Source: Gemmatimonadota bacterium (GTDB lineage: Bacteria; Gemmatimonadota; Gemmatimonadetes; Longimicrobiales; Gaopeijiaceae). From it: 15,648 bases of DNA. Position 1 is the first letter of the stretch. Every line of letters begins with the position of its first letter. Position numbers and translations under genes: made by a program. The notes below the pieces were generated by a model. That model searched no databases and was not told the origin of the DNA. It saw only the letters and a program-made list of their open reading frames with translations. Positions 1-8,683 of this stretch are shown here, in pieces. Location: NCBI GenBank assembly GCA_026713345.1, contig JAPOOQ010000259.1, forward strand, positions 1 through 15,648. Reading direction: 5' to 3'.

Positions 1-1125
1 CGGCTCGGTGACGTTGGCAAAGCGCGGGACGTAGATCCCGTTGGGGCGCCTGCCGCGCGTGGTCCGGTCCTCAAAGCCTTCGAAGTTGGCCCAGGCGCCA
101 ACCCCCATGGGGTGGTCCATCAGGTACTTCCCGACCGCGCCGCTCGAATTGGCCAGGCCGTCCGGGAAATCCGCGGAACCGGAGTTCAGCAGGATGCGCG
201 CGGACTCCAGGGCGGAGGCGGCCAGGAACACGGTGCGGGCGTGGAACTCGAGTTCGTCGTGCGACTCGGCGTCGATCACGCGGACGCCGGTCACGCGGCC
301 GGCGCGCGGATCCCAGATGACGCTGGGGACGACGCTGTTCGGGCGCAGCGAGAGTCGCCCGGTGGCCTCGGCGGCGGGCAGAGTCGCGTTCAGCGAGCTG
401 AAGTAGCTGCGGGTGCTGCAACCGCGCTGGCAGGGGCCGCAGTAGTGGCAGGCGCTCCGCCCCCTGTGATCCTCGGTGAGCACGGCGACGCGGCCGATCG
501 TCATACGCCGGCGCCCGCCGAATGCCCCGTCGATCGCGCTCGCGACATGTTGCTCGACGCAGTTCATCTCCATCGGAGGGAGGAATACGCCGTCGGGGAC
601 CTGCGACAACCCCTCGGGGCGCCCGCTGATGCCCACGAACGCCTCGACGTGGTCGTACCAGGGCGCCAGGTCGGCGTAGCGGATGGGCCAGTCCACGCCG
701 TATCCGTCCTTCGCGTTGGCCTCGAAATCCAGGTCGCTGAGCCGGTAGCACTGACGGCCCCACATGATCGACCGTCCGCCCACCTGGCGGCCGCGGATCC
801 AAAGGAACGGCTTGTCCGGGTCGGTCGTGTACGGGTTCTCGATGTCGTTGACGAAGAACTTGCGGGCCACCTCGTCGCAGGCGTAGCACTGGCGCTGAAC
901 GGGCTGCTCGGCGGCCAGCGCCTTGCGGTCGTTCCAGCCGCGGTACGGCATCTGGTACGTGGGAAGGTGCTCGGCGTAGTCGCGCTCGGGCACGATCATG
1001 GGCCCGGCTTCGAGAACGAGGACGCGGGCGCCGAGTTCGGTGAGCTCCTTGGCGGCCCAGCCTCCCGACATGCCGGAGCCGACCACGATCACGTCGTATT
1101 CCTGCCGGCGGGGACGGATGTTCAT
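1..1125 (-). CDS. GMC-family FAD oxidoreductase (gluconate/glucose dehydrogenase flavoprotein-like), C-terminus cut by window edge
   Basis: The minus frame is open for 375 codons, from ATG at 1125 to the window edge. The protein starts MNIRPRRQEYDVIVVGSG and carries an N-terminal FAD-binding Rossmann motif GSGMSG (residues 16-21) with the acidic ribose-binding E39. A GMC-type segment GGRSIMWG lies at about 116-123. A cysteine cluster C226-x2-C229-x2-C232-x3-C236 resembles the Fe-S ligand region reported near FAD in FAD-glucose-dehydrogenase-type enzymes. The family oxidises sugar or alcohol groups at FAD and passes electrons to a cytochrome. The catalytic C-terminal domain is outside the window, so the substrate cannot be judged. 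A GGGAGG ribosome site lies about 8 bases upstream, and ATG overlaps the stop of the subunit 3-like gene (ATGA), so the two are probably translationally coupled. There is no export signal of its own; it may ride the Tat signal of its partner (inference). Confidence 0.9.
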   Translation of the reverse strand, partial: MNIRPRRQEYDVIVVGSGMSGGWAAKELTELGARVLVLEAGPMIVPERDYAEHLPTYQMPYRGWNDRKALAAEQPVQRQCYACDEVARKFFVNDIENPYTTDPDKPFLWIRGRQVGGRSIMWGRQCYRLSDLDFEANAKDGYGVDWPIRYADLAPWYDHVEAFVGISGRPEGLSQVPDGVFLPPMEMNCVEQHVASAIDGAFGGRRRMTIGRVAVLTEDHRGRSACHYCGPCQRGCSTRSYFSSLNATLPAAEATGRLSLRPNSVVPSVIWDPRAGRVTGVRVIDAESHDELEFHARTVFLAASALESARILLNSGSADFPDGLANSSGAVGKYLMDHPMGVGAWANFEGFEDRTTRGRRPNGIYVPRFANVTEP

Positions 1126-1730
1126 GGGCGGGCCTCCCGGGGGGACAGCGGTACGCACCCCTCGTAGGTGCGGTAGGTGGTGCGGTGGCCGATGGCGTCG
1201 AGTCCGGCCTCGGAGGTGAAGTAGGCGGTGATTGTGAAACGTTTCACATCGTGGAAGAAGTAGCGTGACGCGCGGGCGTCGGGGTCTTCGCGCTGCCGGG
1301 TGAGTTCGGCGTCGAATTCACCGACGAGTTCGTCGCGCTGCTCCCCGGTGCAGTCCGCGAAGTCGGCGCCGAAACGGTCCCGGGCAGTGGGGTCGACGGT
1401 GTCGAGGCCGGCCAGGAAGCGGTCGCGGTGGTCGTCGTCGAGCCATCCATCCACCAGCGCGGCCACGAACTCGGTGACACCGGCCTCGGCCGCGCCCGGG
1501 GTGTCGGTTTCGGGGATGATGACGTCTGCCATCGCTTCCATGGCCCGGGCGCGCGGGGGCGTGAGCAACGTTGCGCCGGGGAGGGAACCGGAATCTGGAC
1601 CCCCGTTCGACGGCATGGAGGCGCGGACCCGCTCCCCCCACGCCAGCAGTTCCGAGAACGCCCCGGAGGGCATGAGAAGGGAGCCGCTCGCGACCCCTCC
1701 GAGCATCCGAATGGCTCGTCTTCGTTCCAT
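1122..1730 (-). CDS. Gluconate 2-dehydrogenase subunit 3-family protein
   Basis: This 202-residue protein begins MERRRAIRMLGGVASGS, a Tat-like signal with consecutive arginines and a short hydrophobic stretch. The body has the family hallmarks: MADVIIPETDTPGAAEAGV at about 88-106, and a C-terminal block FFHDVKRFTITAYFTSEAG followed by YRTYEGCVPL. In known three-subunit gluconate or sugar dehydrogenases this small subunit is needed for folding, cofactor loading and Tat export of the flavoprotein. It is the first gene of the operon, and its stop overlaps the start of the flavoprotein gene by ATGA. No strong ribosome site is visible before ATG 1730. A cytochrome c subunit, if present, would lie left of the window. 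The family is secure; the substrate is unknown. Confidence 0.88.
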   Translation of the reverse strand: MERRRAIRMLGGVASGSLLMPSGAFSELLAWGERVRASMPSNGGPDSGSLPGATLLTPPRARAMEAMADVIIPETDTPGAAEAGVTEFVAALVDGWLDDDHRDRFLAGLDTVDPTARDRFGADFADCTGEQRDELVGEFDAELTRQREDPDARASRYFFHDVKRFTITAYFTSEAGLDAIGHRTTYRTYEGCVPLSPREARP

Positions 1731-1818
1731 GCGTTACCGTGTCCCGTCGCCAGCGCGGATCGCCCGTACGGATTCACCGTAGCAGCGTAACTTCACCACG
1801 CAGAATGGATTCCTCAGG

Positions 1819-2709
<891 letters not shown>

Positions 2710-2766
2710 CCCCGCGAGGCGGCACACACCCCGACACGACCGCCCCCCCCACACGGCCGACACCTC

Positions 2767-3138
2767 ATGCTTGAAATCAGAGACCTGGTCAAGATCTACC
2801 CTGGACCGGTCGCGGCGCTGCAGGGCGTCACGCTCGAAGTCCCCCGGGGCATGTTCGGCCTCCTCGGCCCCAACAGCGCGGGGAAGACCACATTGATGCG
2901 CATTGTGTCCGGTTTTTGGATCGCGGGATACCGGTGGGCCGACGAGGACGGGGGCGGGGGCCGTTCGGTGGTGTCGGAGGACTACAGGGACGCGCGTACG
3001 GAGGTGGAGCTGGAGGCGGGGGAGTCAGTCGAATTCGTGATCCGCGCCGGGTTCGAACCCGAGCGCGTGGTGGTCGACCCGGATATGATGGTGCTGCAGC
3101 TCAGCCGCAACACGGCGGGCTATCGGTTCGAGCGATGA
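2767..3138 (+). pseudogene. Chimeric remnant: ABC-transporter ATPase N-terminus joined in frame to an M1-peptidase-like C-terminal tail
   Basis: The frame codes for 123 residues. Residues 1 to about 47 are a normal ABC ATPase start: MLEIRDLVKIYPGPVAALQG, then a Walker A GPNSAGKTT (34-42; canonical is GPNGAGKTT) and LMRIV. Similarity to ABC ATPases then stops. The Q-loop, ABC signature, Walker B and H-loop are all missing; a full ATPase domain is 220-300 residues. From about residue 50 the protein changes to an acidic/glycine-rich stretch and a beta-rich tail with VVVDPDMMVLQL near the end. That resembles the terminal strand region of M1-type peptidase domains, sometimes fused to ABC permeases. 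The simplest reading is an in-frame deletion that removed the rest of the ATPase and most of a neighbouring permease/peptidase gene, with the junction near 2900-2925. The product cannot be an active ATPase. Its stop overlaps the next start (ATGA), which probably preserves translation of the downstream gene. Assignment of the tail is tentative. Confidence 0.62.
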
Positions 3139-6100
3139 GTGTCAGAGATGCGACGCGGGTTCTCCTGCTTGCGGGAGCCGCTGCCCTTGCCGTCCCCGGC
3201 GGCATCGGCCCCGCCGCCGCCCAGGAGAACGAGCAGATTTGGGCACGGATGGAATTCGAGCGCATGCGACTGTATTCGGGGCCGGGGGTCAACTACGCGA
3301 TCCTGAAGCAGAACGCGCTCCGCGAGGTGCTGGCGCTCGGATTCGGGGCGGCCCAGGCGATGTCGCTGCGGGACACGCGCTGGAGGGCGCTCGGGCCGAG
3401 CCGCATTGACGCCGGGAACGGCCGGTTCGCGGGCCGGGTATCGACCATTGCCATCCACCCGACAGATCCGAACATCCTGTTTGTGGGCGGCGCGCAGGGT
3501 GGGGTCTGGAGGTCGGACAACGGCGGAGTCAGCTGGACGCCGCTTACCGACGGCGAATGCTCGCTTGCGATGGGGTCGATCGCGATCGACCCGGTGGACC
3601 CGCAGATCGTCTACGCCGGGACCGGCGAGCAGCACTTCTCCGGCGACAGCTACTACGGGTGCGGGGTGCTGCGGTCGCTGGACGGCGGCGCGACCTGGGA
3701 GCAGCTCGGCGAAGAGGTGTTCGTGAGGCGGAGTGCGGTCGTCGGGCGGGGCGGGATGGGGAGCGGCGGCGCCCGGATCGCGCGGGTGGTGGTGGACAGG
3801 GCCAGCGCGGGGTCTGCGAACACGACGACCGTGCTGGTTGCATCGAGCTTCGGCCTTTATCGCTCCACGTCGAGCGGTCTGAGCTGGGACCTGGTGCTGG
3901 AAGGCTACGCGACCGACGTGGTGGCGCACGCGGAGGACCCATCGATTCTGTACGCAGCGCTGGACAGCGTGGGGATCTACCGGTCTTCGGACGGCGGGGC
4001 GTCGTGGACGTACACATCCGAGTCCATTCCCCGCGAGGGAATCTGGAGGACCATCCTGGCGATCGCTCCTTCGAATCCCGATGTGGTCTACACAGGGGTG
4101 GTGATTCGGGGCGAAACCCGGCGAACCGCCAGAATGGCGCTCTACCGCACGGACGACGGCGGGGAGTTCTGGGAGACCCTGCCCGCGGAGGATGCCAGCT
4201 GCTTCGGCCAGTGCTGGTACGACTTCGCGATGGCGGTTCACCCGGACAGCGCCGACGAGGTGTATCTTGGCACCGTACCGATGTATAGGTCGGACGACGG
4301 CGGCATGACATTCGAGCAGGTTCAAACGAACAATCTGTACGTGGACCAGCACCACCTCGTCTTCGATACGCTCAGTGATCCGTACAGGCTCTACGTCGCC
4401 AATGACGGCGGGGTTTTTCGCACGTTCAACGGCGGCTTGAACTGGCAGGATCTCAACAGCAACCTCGCGCTGGCCCAGTTCTACCGCGGCATCAGCATGC
4501 ATCCCTCCGATCCGGTGATCACTCTTGGGGGAACGCAGGACCAGGGGACGCTGCGACCCATGGCGGGGACGACGGTGTGGGACAAGATCTTTCCGGGCGA
4601 CGGAGGGTACACGGCGTTCGACGCCGAGAATCCGAACGTTTGGTACAACGAAACGCAGTGGATCCCGGGCGCGGGTTACGCCGGACCTCGCAGGAACGGT
4701 GGGCTGGCCCGCGAGGGCATCGACATTAGTGAGAACGCGCTCTTCATTCCACCGCTGGTGATGGATCCCGTCGACTCGCGGCGTCTGTACTTCGGGACTC
4801 GGACCCTCTACCGGACCGACAACGGGGCCAGGCGCTGGACGCCGGTTTACAGTACACCCGACGATAGCGTGATCACCGCGATCGCGCCCTCGCCCGCCAG
4901 CCCCGGCACGGTCTACGCGGCCATCAAGGTCGGGCGGGTCGTGGTGACTCACGACGGGGGCGAGAAGTGGCTGGAAGCGGGTCCGGCGCAGGGACTGCCC
5001 GACCGCTGGATCGGGAGCCTGGCGGCCCACCCGACCAACCCCGACCAGGCCTACGCGGCGGCCGGAGGTTTCCTGAGCGGCCATGTCTTCCAGACGACCG
5101 ATGGCGGCCGCAGCTGGCAGGACCGCACAGGAAACCTCCCGGACCACCCGGTCAACTCGATCATCTACGATCCTGCGGACCCGAACGGGGTCTACCTCGC
5201 CACCGACTTCGGCGTCTTCCATTCGCCGACGGGGGGCGGCAGCTGGACGCGGCTGCAGGACGGGCTTCCCGTGTCCGCCGTGTACGACGTGGCGGCGCAA
5301 CCGGGGACCGGCAGGCTCGTCGCGGCGACCCACGGGCGCGGGATGTTCGAGCTGCCCATCCAGGTTCCGCTGAGCGCGCGAGTGCGGCCGGCGGCGGTCA
5401 CCGACACGACCATTGTGACCAGCCAGAGCCAAGTCACCGGCACCGTTATCGTGGCCCCCCACGGGCAGGGCGACTACAGCACCAGCTGGACCACCTCGAG
5501 CGACGTCTCGTGGGTGGTGGTGCCCGACGCGGCGGGCCAGGGACGCGGCCGGTTTGAGTATCAACTCTCCACCGCGTCGCTGCCGTCGGGCGACCACGAA
5601 GCGGCCATCGAGGTTGCGGTCGCGGGGGTGGCCGAGCCGGTCTCGATTCCGGTTCGGCTGCACATCCCGCTGGCGAGCAGCCTCGCGCTCGTCCCGGGCG
5701 GGCCGCCGCGGTCGGTGCTGGTCGGCAGCACGGAAGCGTTCGAGGACTCGGTGCGCGTGGTGTTCACGGGCCCCAGGACGGGGACGAAGTGGACCGCCGA
5801 GTTCGGAGGTGGGCCGTGGGCGGCGCTGGGCAACGCATCGGGTGCCGGCGACGGCGCGGTAACGTGGACGGTCGATCCCGGTGGCCTGGAGGTGGGCAGC
5901 TATGTGGACACGGTGGTTGTGGAGGCCGAGTATGCCTCTGGAAGCCCGGCTCTGGTGCTGGACAGTTTCGTGGTAAAGCCGCCGCTTGGGGTGGTAGGGC
6001 CGCGCAGCACCGTCGGCTACGGTGTGGCGGGCTGGTCGTTGGCGCCCCGTGACTCTGTGGAGGCCGGGCTCTTCGGCTTTGAGGCCGAGTTGGCCCGGTG

Positions 6101-6515
6101 GTCGGCTGCGGCGGATGGATCGGAGTGGCTGACGATCGAGCGGGGGGCGGGGGGGTACGGAGAAGCGATCGTGTGGACGCGTGCCTCGGCGGAGTTGGCG
6201 GCCGGCGTCTACGAGGACACCATAGTCGTTCGGGTGCAAGGCCGCCCGGAGCTTTCGGGGGTGATTGTGGACCGTTTCGAGGTGGTGGAGGGCATGACCG
6301 TGGAAGATGCGGCGCTTCACGTCCTGGGGCTCGACACGCTGAATGCGGGGCAGACGCGCTTCCTCGACTGGTTTGGGAACCGTGACGGGACCTTCAACGT
6401 CGGGGATGTGCTCAGGTGGCTGGACCACTGCGCGGAGGGCCGGGCCGGGTCGGGGTGCCCGGCGGGCGCGAGCAGTGAGCGTGCGGCGGTCGGTGGTGTG
6501 GGGAGGGAGCCGTGA
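3135..6515 (+). CDS. Secreted BNR/sortilin-like multi-bladed propeller protein with beta-sandwich repeats and dockerin-like tail
   Basis: I chose ATG 3135 (1126 residues) because it overlaps the preceding stop (ATGA) and gives a Sec signal, MSVRDATRVLLLAGAAALAV, with predicted cleavage after PAAA at residue 29; the frame is open further upstream but has no signal there. From about residue 80 to 745 there are at least ten BNR/Asp-box blades of the form (F/Y/W)R(S/T)xDGGxxW, e.g. WRSDNGGVSW (from 125), YRTDDGGEFW, YRSDDGGMTF, FQTTDGGRSW and FHSPTGGGSW (from 695). This is the VPS10/sortilin or glycosyl-hydrolase-like propeller seen in large exoproteins. Three beta-sandwich (BACON-like) modules follow at about 752-840, 852-945 and 952-1047. 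The C-terminus (1054-1098) has LDWFGNRDGTFNVGDVLRWL, which looks like a single dockerin-type calcium-binding EF-hand. No catalytic motif is visible, so a binding or scaffold role is as likely as an enzymatic one. Confidence 0.87.
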   Translation: MSVRDATRVLLLAGAAALAVPGGIGPAAAQENEQIWARMEFERMRLYSGPGVNYAILKQNALREVLALGFGAAQAMSLRDTRWRALGPSRIDAGNGRFAGRVSTIAIHPTDPNILFVGGAQGGVWRSDNGGVSWTPLTDGECSLAMGSIAIDPVDPQIVYAGTGEQHFSGDSYYGCGVLRSLDGGATWEQLGEEVFVRRSAVVGRGGMGSGGARIARVVVDRASAGSANTTTVLVASSFGLYRSTSSGLSWDLVLEGYATDVVAHAEDPSILYAALDSVGIYRSSDGGASWTYTSESIPREGIWRTILAIAPSNPDVVYTGVVIRGETRRTARMALYRTDDGGEFWETLPAEDASCFGQCWYDFAMAVHPDSADEVYLGTVPMYRSDDGGMTFEQVQTNNLYVDQHHLVFDTLSDPYRLYVANDGGVFRTFNGGLNWQDLNSNLALAQFYRGISMHPSDPVITLGGTQDQGTLRPMAGTTVWDKIFPGDGGYTAFDAENPNVWYNETQWIPGAGYAGPRRNGGLAREGIDISENALFIPPLVMDPVDSRRLYFGTRTLYRTDNGARRWTPVYSTPDDSVITAIAPSPASPGTVYAAIKVGRVVVTHDGGEKWLEAGPAQGLPDRWIGSLAAHPTNPDQAYAAAGGFLSGHVFQTTDGGRSWQDRTGNLPDHPVNSIIYDPADPNGVYLATDFGVFHSPTGGGSWTRLQDGLPVSAVYDVAAQPGTGRLVAATHGRGMFELPIQVPLSARVRPAAVTDTTIVTSQSQVTGTVIVAPHGQGDYSTSWTTSSDVSWVVVPDAAGQGRGRFEYQLSTASLPSGDHEAAIEVAVAGVAEPVSIPVRLHIPLASSLALVPGGPPRSVLVGSTEAFEDSVRVVFTGPRTGTKWTAEFGGGPWAALGNASGAGDGAVTWTVDPGGLEVGSYVDTVVVEAEYASGSPALVLDSFVVKPPLGVVGPRSTVGYGVAGWSLAPRDSVEAGLFGFEAELARWSAAADGSEWLTIERGAGGYGEAIVWTRASAELAAGVYEDTIVVRVQGRPELSGVIVDRFEVVEGMTVEDAALHVLGLDTLNAGQTRFLDWFGNRDGTFNVGDVLRWLDHCAEGRAGSGCPAGASSERAAVGGVGREP

Positions 6516-6928
6516 GGGGTTTGAAGCGTATCGGTCTGGTGATCCTCGCCGTGGGCGTGGTGGTGGTAGCCTATTCCTGCGGTGACGGCGTCGAGCCGGA
6601 GCCGCCGCCGCCTGACCCGTCGGGCTTCCTCCAGGTCTCGGTTACGCTGAACCAGACCGATGTGGGCGCGTTGATCCTCCGCATGTCCGGCGACCCGCTC
6701 CCGGATTCGATCCGCGGCGCGCCCGGGCTCACGGTCCACCATGCACCCGCGCCGCAATCGGTGCGCGCCTTCGTTGCGGGCCCGCTCCCCGATTCAGGCA
6801 CCGTTCTCCGCTTCTGGACGTCAAACGCGAACCTGCTGGGGCGCTACAACGCCTGGGTCGAGCAGGCGGCGGGTGCGGACTACGAGCAACTCCTGCCGTC
6901 AGCGGCGACGGTACGAGTGATAAGGTAG
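6512..6928 (+). CDS. Small lipoprotein-like or membrane-anchored exported protein
   Basis: This 138-residue protein has a GTG start that overlaps the stop of the propeller gene (GTGA), implying co-translation. The N-terminus, MRGLKRIGLVILAVGVVVVA, is a positively charged signal followed by YSC at 21-23. The lipobox is imperfect (AYSC, with Tyr at -2), so C23 may be lipidated or the segment may stay as a membrane anchor. A proline-rich linker, EPEPPPPDPS, leads to a small domain, probably beta-rich, with LQVSVTLNQTDVGALILRMSG and a conserved-looking ending. I do not recognise a named family. Its tight pairing with the dockerin-like exoprotein suggests a partner or surface receptor for it (inference). 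Confidence 0.75.
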   Translation: MRGLKRIGLVILAVGVVVVAYSCGDGVEPEPPPPDPSGFLQVSVTLNQTDVGALILRMSGDPLPDSIRGAPGLTVHHAPAPQSVRAFVAGPLPDSGTVLRFWTSNANLLGRYNAWVEQAAGADYEQLLPSAATVRVIR

Positions 6929-7084
6929 GGAATAGCGGACGTTAGCAGAGTTGTCCCATCCCTCCATGTCTGCGCCCCCGCTCGGATGCAATATTCGCGG
7001 GCAATACGAACCGTTGCGACTCCCGTTGGACTCTCGATACCTTCGGCGGGTCGGAACCGAACGCCGATCGCGGGGGAGGGAAGC

Positions 7085-7708
7085 ATGGATTGGTGGCAGA
7101 CGGCCAGCCTGATGGGAACATTGGTCCTTACGGGCACTGCCGTGGCAACGTTCGGCTGGCGCGTTCTGCGCCAGGAGACCGACAAGCTCCGCGAAGAGAG
7201 CCGCAGGTCTCACGAACGCATCGGAGGCGAGATCGCTCGGCTTCGGGGTGACCAGGAGGCTGCGCTCGTACAGGTGCGCGACGATCTTCGCGGCGAGATC
7301 GCTCGGCTCCGCATTGACCAGGACGCGGCGCTCATGCAGGTGCGCGACGATCTTCGTGGCGAGATCGCCCAACTCCGGGGTGACCATGAGGCTGCGCTCA
7401 TACAGGTGCGCGACGATCTTCGTGGCGAGATCGCCCAACTCCGCGTTGACCAGGACGCGGCGCTCATGCAGGTGCGCGACGAGATCGCTCGGCTCCGTAT
7501 TGACCAGGACGCCGCACTCGCGCGGGCTCGCGACGACCTCGGTGCCGACATCAACCAGTTGCGCGAGGGCCAGGCAAGTCTGCTCGAGGGCCAGGCGAGT
7601 CTGCGTGAAGGACTCGGTGAGATCCGGGGCGAACTAAGGGGCCTCACCCATTCGATGCTGACCCTGCGCGAGGACTTTCGGGCACATGTCCTGGCCGGTG
7701 CCGGCTGA
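7085..7708 (+). CDS. Membrane-anchored coiled-coil protein with 22-residue tandem repeats
   Basis: ATG 7085 is preferred over an upstream in-frame ATG at 6986 because GGGGGAGGGAAGC lies directly before it and the protein then begins with a clean membrane segment, MDWWQTASLMGTLVLTGTAV, giving 207 residues. A long charged helix follows. Residues 48 onward repeat GEIARLRGDQEAALVQVRDDLR with small changes four times, then a fifth, degenerate copy. The heptad-like spacing predicts a coiled coil. A further short duplication, GQASLLEGQASLREG, precedes a final helix, LTHSMLTLREDF. It resembles small bacterial membrane coiled-coil proteins of unknown role rather than an enzyme. It converges on the dioxygenase gene with 27 bases between stops. 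Confidence 0.75.
   Translation: MDWWQTASLMGTLVLTGTAVATFGWRVLRQETDKLREESRRSHERIGGEIARLRGDQEAALVQVRDDLRGEIARLRIDQDAALMQVRDDLRGEIAQLRGDHEAALIQVRDDLRGEIAQLRVDQDAALMQVRDEIARLRIDQDAALARARDDLGADINQLREGQASLLEGQASLREGLGEIRGELRGLTHSMLTLREDFRAHVLAGAG
7226..7543 (+). repeat. In-gene tandem repeat, 66-bp unit
   Basis: Units begin at 7226, 7292, 7358 and 7424, each starting GGCGAGATCGC. The first three are full 66-bp copies. The fourth (7424-7480) is 57 bases and lacks the codons for DLRG that link other units, and a fifth diverged copy runs 7481-7543. Lengths are multiples of three, so copy-number change would keep the frame. There are no unique spacers, so this is not a CRISPR array. Confidence 0.88.
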
Positions 7709-7735
7709 TCCCGGTCCCCGTGCCCTGTGCTACTC

Positions 7736-8560
7736 TCAGGCCGGCGCCTCGCCGCGAATCGTCACCCGATACCCTGACCGCGTCGCGGGCCAGTAGTCCC
7801 AGATCGCGTGATGCTGGGTGCAGCGGTTGTCCCACATCGCCACGGAGTTGGGGCGCCAGCGGAAACGGCACTGGAAGTCCGGCCGCCCCACGTGCTCGAA
7901 GAGGAAGCCCAGGATCGCGCCGCTCTCGGCAGGGGGCAGACCGACGATGTACTGCGTGAACATCTGGTTCACGAAGAGCGCCTTGCGGCCTGTAGCCGGA
8001 TGGATCCTCACGACGGGATGCTCCGCGGACGGGTAGGCGCGCCCTCCGTCGTCCCGGCCGATCAGCCGGTTGACCTCGCGGTAGTAGGGTCCGCCGTCGT
8101 GGACGGCCGTGAGACCGTCCAGCAGCGTCCGCATGCGTTCCGACAGCGCCTCGTACGCGGCGTACATGTTGCTGAAGAGCGTGTCGCCCCCGGTCTCCGG
8201 CACGGTGTGCATGCGCAGGATGGACCCCATCGGCGGCCTCGGGTCGCAGGAAACGTCCGAGTGCCACTGCTCGCCGGTCGCGCGCACGGAGTTCTCGTCG
8301 GCGTGAATCGGCATGACCTCCGGGTGGCCGTCCACGCCGGGGTCGTTGGGGTGGGCGACGAGCTCGCCGAAGCGCGCGCCCAGGGCCTTCTGGCTCGCGA
8401 TCGAGATGTCCTGATCGCGGAAGAAGAGGACGCAGCGCGACATGAGGGCATCCCGGATCACGCGGAAGTCGGCGTCGGTGACGTGATCGAGGTCGACACC
8501 GCGTACCTCGGCACCGATCACGGGGGTAACGGGATCAACGGAAGGGGTTGGTTGGCTCAT
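7736..8560 (-). CDS. TauD/TfdA-family Fe(II)/2-oxoglutarate-dependent dioxygenase
   Basis: Taken from ATG 8560, the protein is 274 residues, the usual length for taurine-dioxygenase relatives. An upstream GTG at 8629 in the same frame would add 23 residues that look unlike the family. The iron facial triad is visible: QWHSDVS gives H100 and D102, and the distal histidine is H250 in WDNRCTQHHAIWDY. The 2-oxoglutarate-binding arginine lies in GYRVTIRG (R265 or R269). The motifs VFFRDQDIS-like (44-54) and GGDTLFSNMYAAYEAL (124-139) are typical. The family hydroxylates small molecules such as sulfonates, aryloxyalkanoates or carnitine precursors using O2 and 2-oxoglutarate; the substrate cannot be read from sequence. 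No sulfonate transport genes are adjacent. It is divergent from the next lipoprotein gene. Confidence 0.9.
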   Translation of the reverse strand: MSQPTPSVDPVTPVIGAEVRGVDLDHVTDADFRVIRDALMSRCVLFFRDQDISIASQKALGARFGELVAHPNDPGVDGHPEVMPIHADENSVRATGEQWHSDVSCDPRPPMGSILRMHTVPETGGDTLFSNMYAAYEALSERMRTLLDGLTAVHDGGPYYREVNRLIGRDDGGRAYPSAEHPVVRIHPATGRKALFVNQMFTQYIVGLPPAESGAILGFLFEHVGRPDFQCRFRWRPNSVAMWDNRCTQHHAIWDYWPATRSGYRVTIRGEAPA

Positions 8561-8622
8561 CGTGAGAATATCGAAACTGGGGGCGGAAGCGGCAATGGGT
8601 CGAGGTTCGGGGACTCCACCGA

Positions 8623-8651
8623 TTGACACCGGGCCACGCCCTCCATAACAT
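8623..8651 (+). promoter_or_regulatory. Sigma-70-like promoter for the propeller lipoprotein gene
   Basis: TTGACA at 8623-8628 is a perfect -35 match. After a 17-base spacer, TAACAT (8646-8651) matches four of six -10 positions. Transcription would start near 8658, about 26 bases before ATG 8684. GGAG at 8673-8676 is the ribosome site. The AT-rich block TAACATCTCCTAATTCTCTAGGA is unusual in this GC-rich DNA and supports the call. Confidence 0.6.
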
Positions 8652-8683
8652 CTCCTAATTCTCTAGGACATTGGGAGCCGAAG

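Noticed and set aside
71..1167. Long frames on both strands over the first 1.1 kb (71-889 minus, 112-1167 plus)
   Set aside because: They lie in other frames over the real GMC oxidoreductase, which is open to the window edge and has FAD motifs.
3120..6428. Open minus-strand frame of about 1100 codons antisense to the BNR protein
   Set aside because: Arg/Pro/His-rich low-complexity translation without domains; a typical shadow of a long GC-rich gene. The plus frame has a signal peptide and clear BNR repeats.
7014..7042. Possible promoter (TTGCGA, then GATACC) before the coiled-coil gene
   Set aside because: The -10 matches only about half of the consensus; not distinguishable from chance.
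7226..7543. Regular repeats suggesting a CRISPR array
   Set aside because: Units are contiguous 66-bp coding repeats with no unique spacers, all in frame within a coiled-coil gene.
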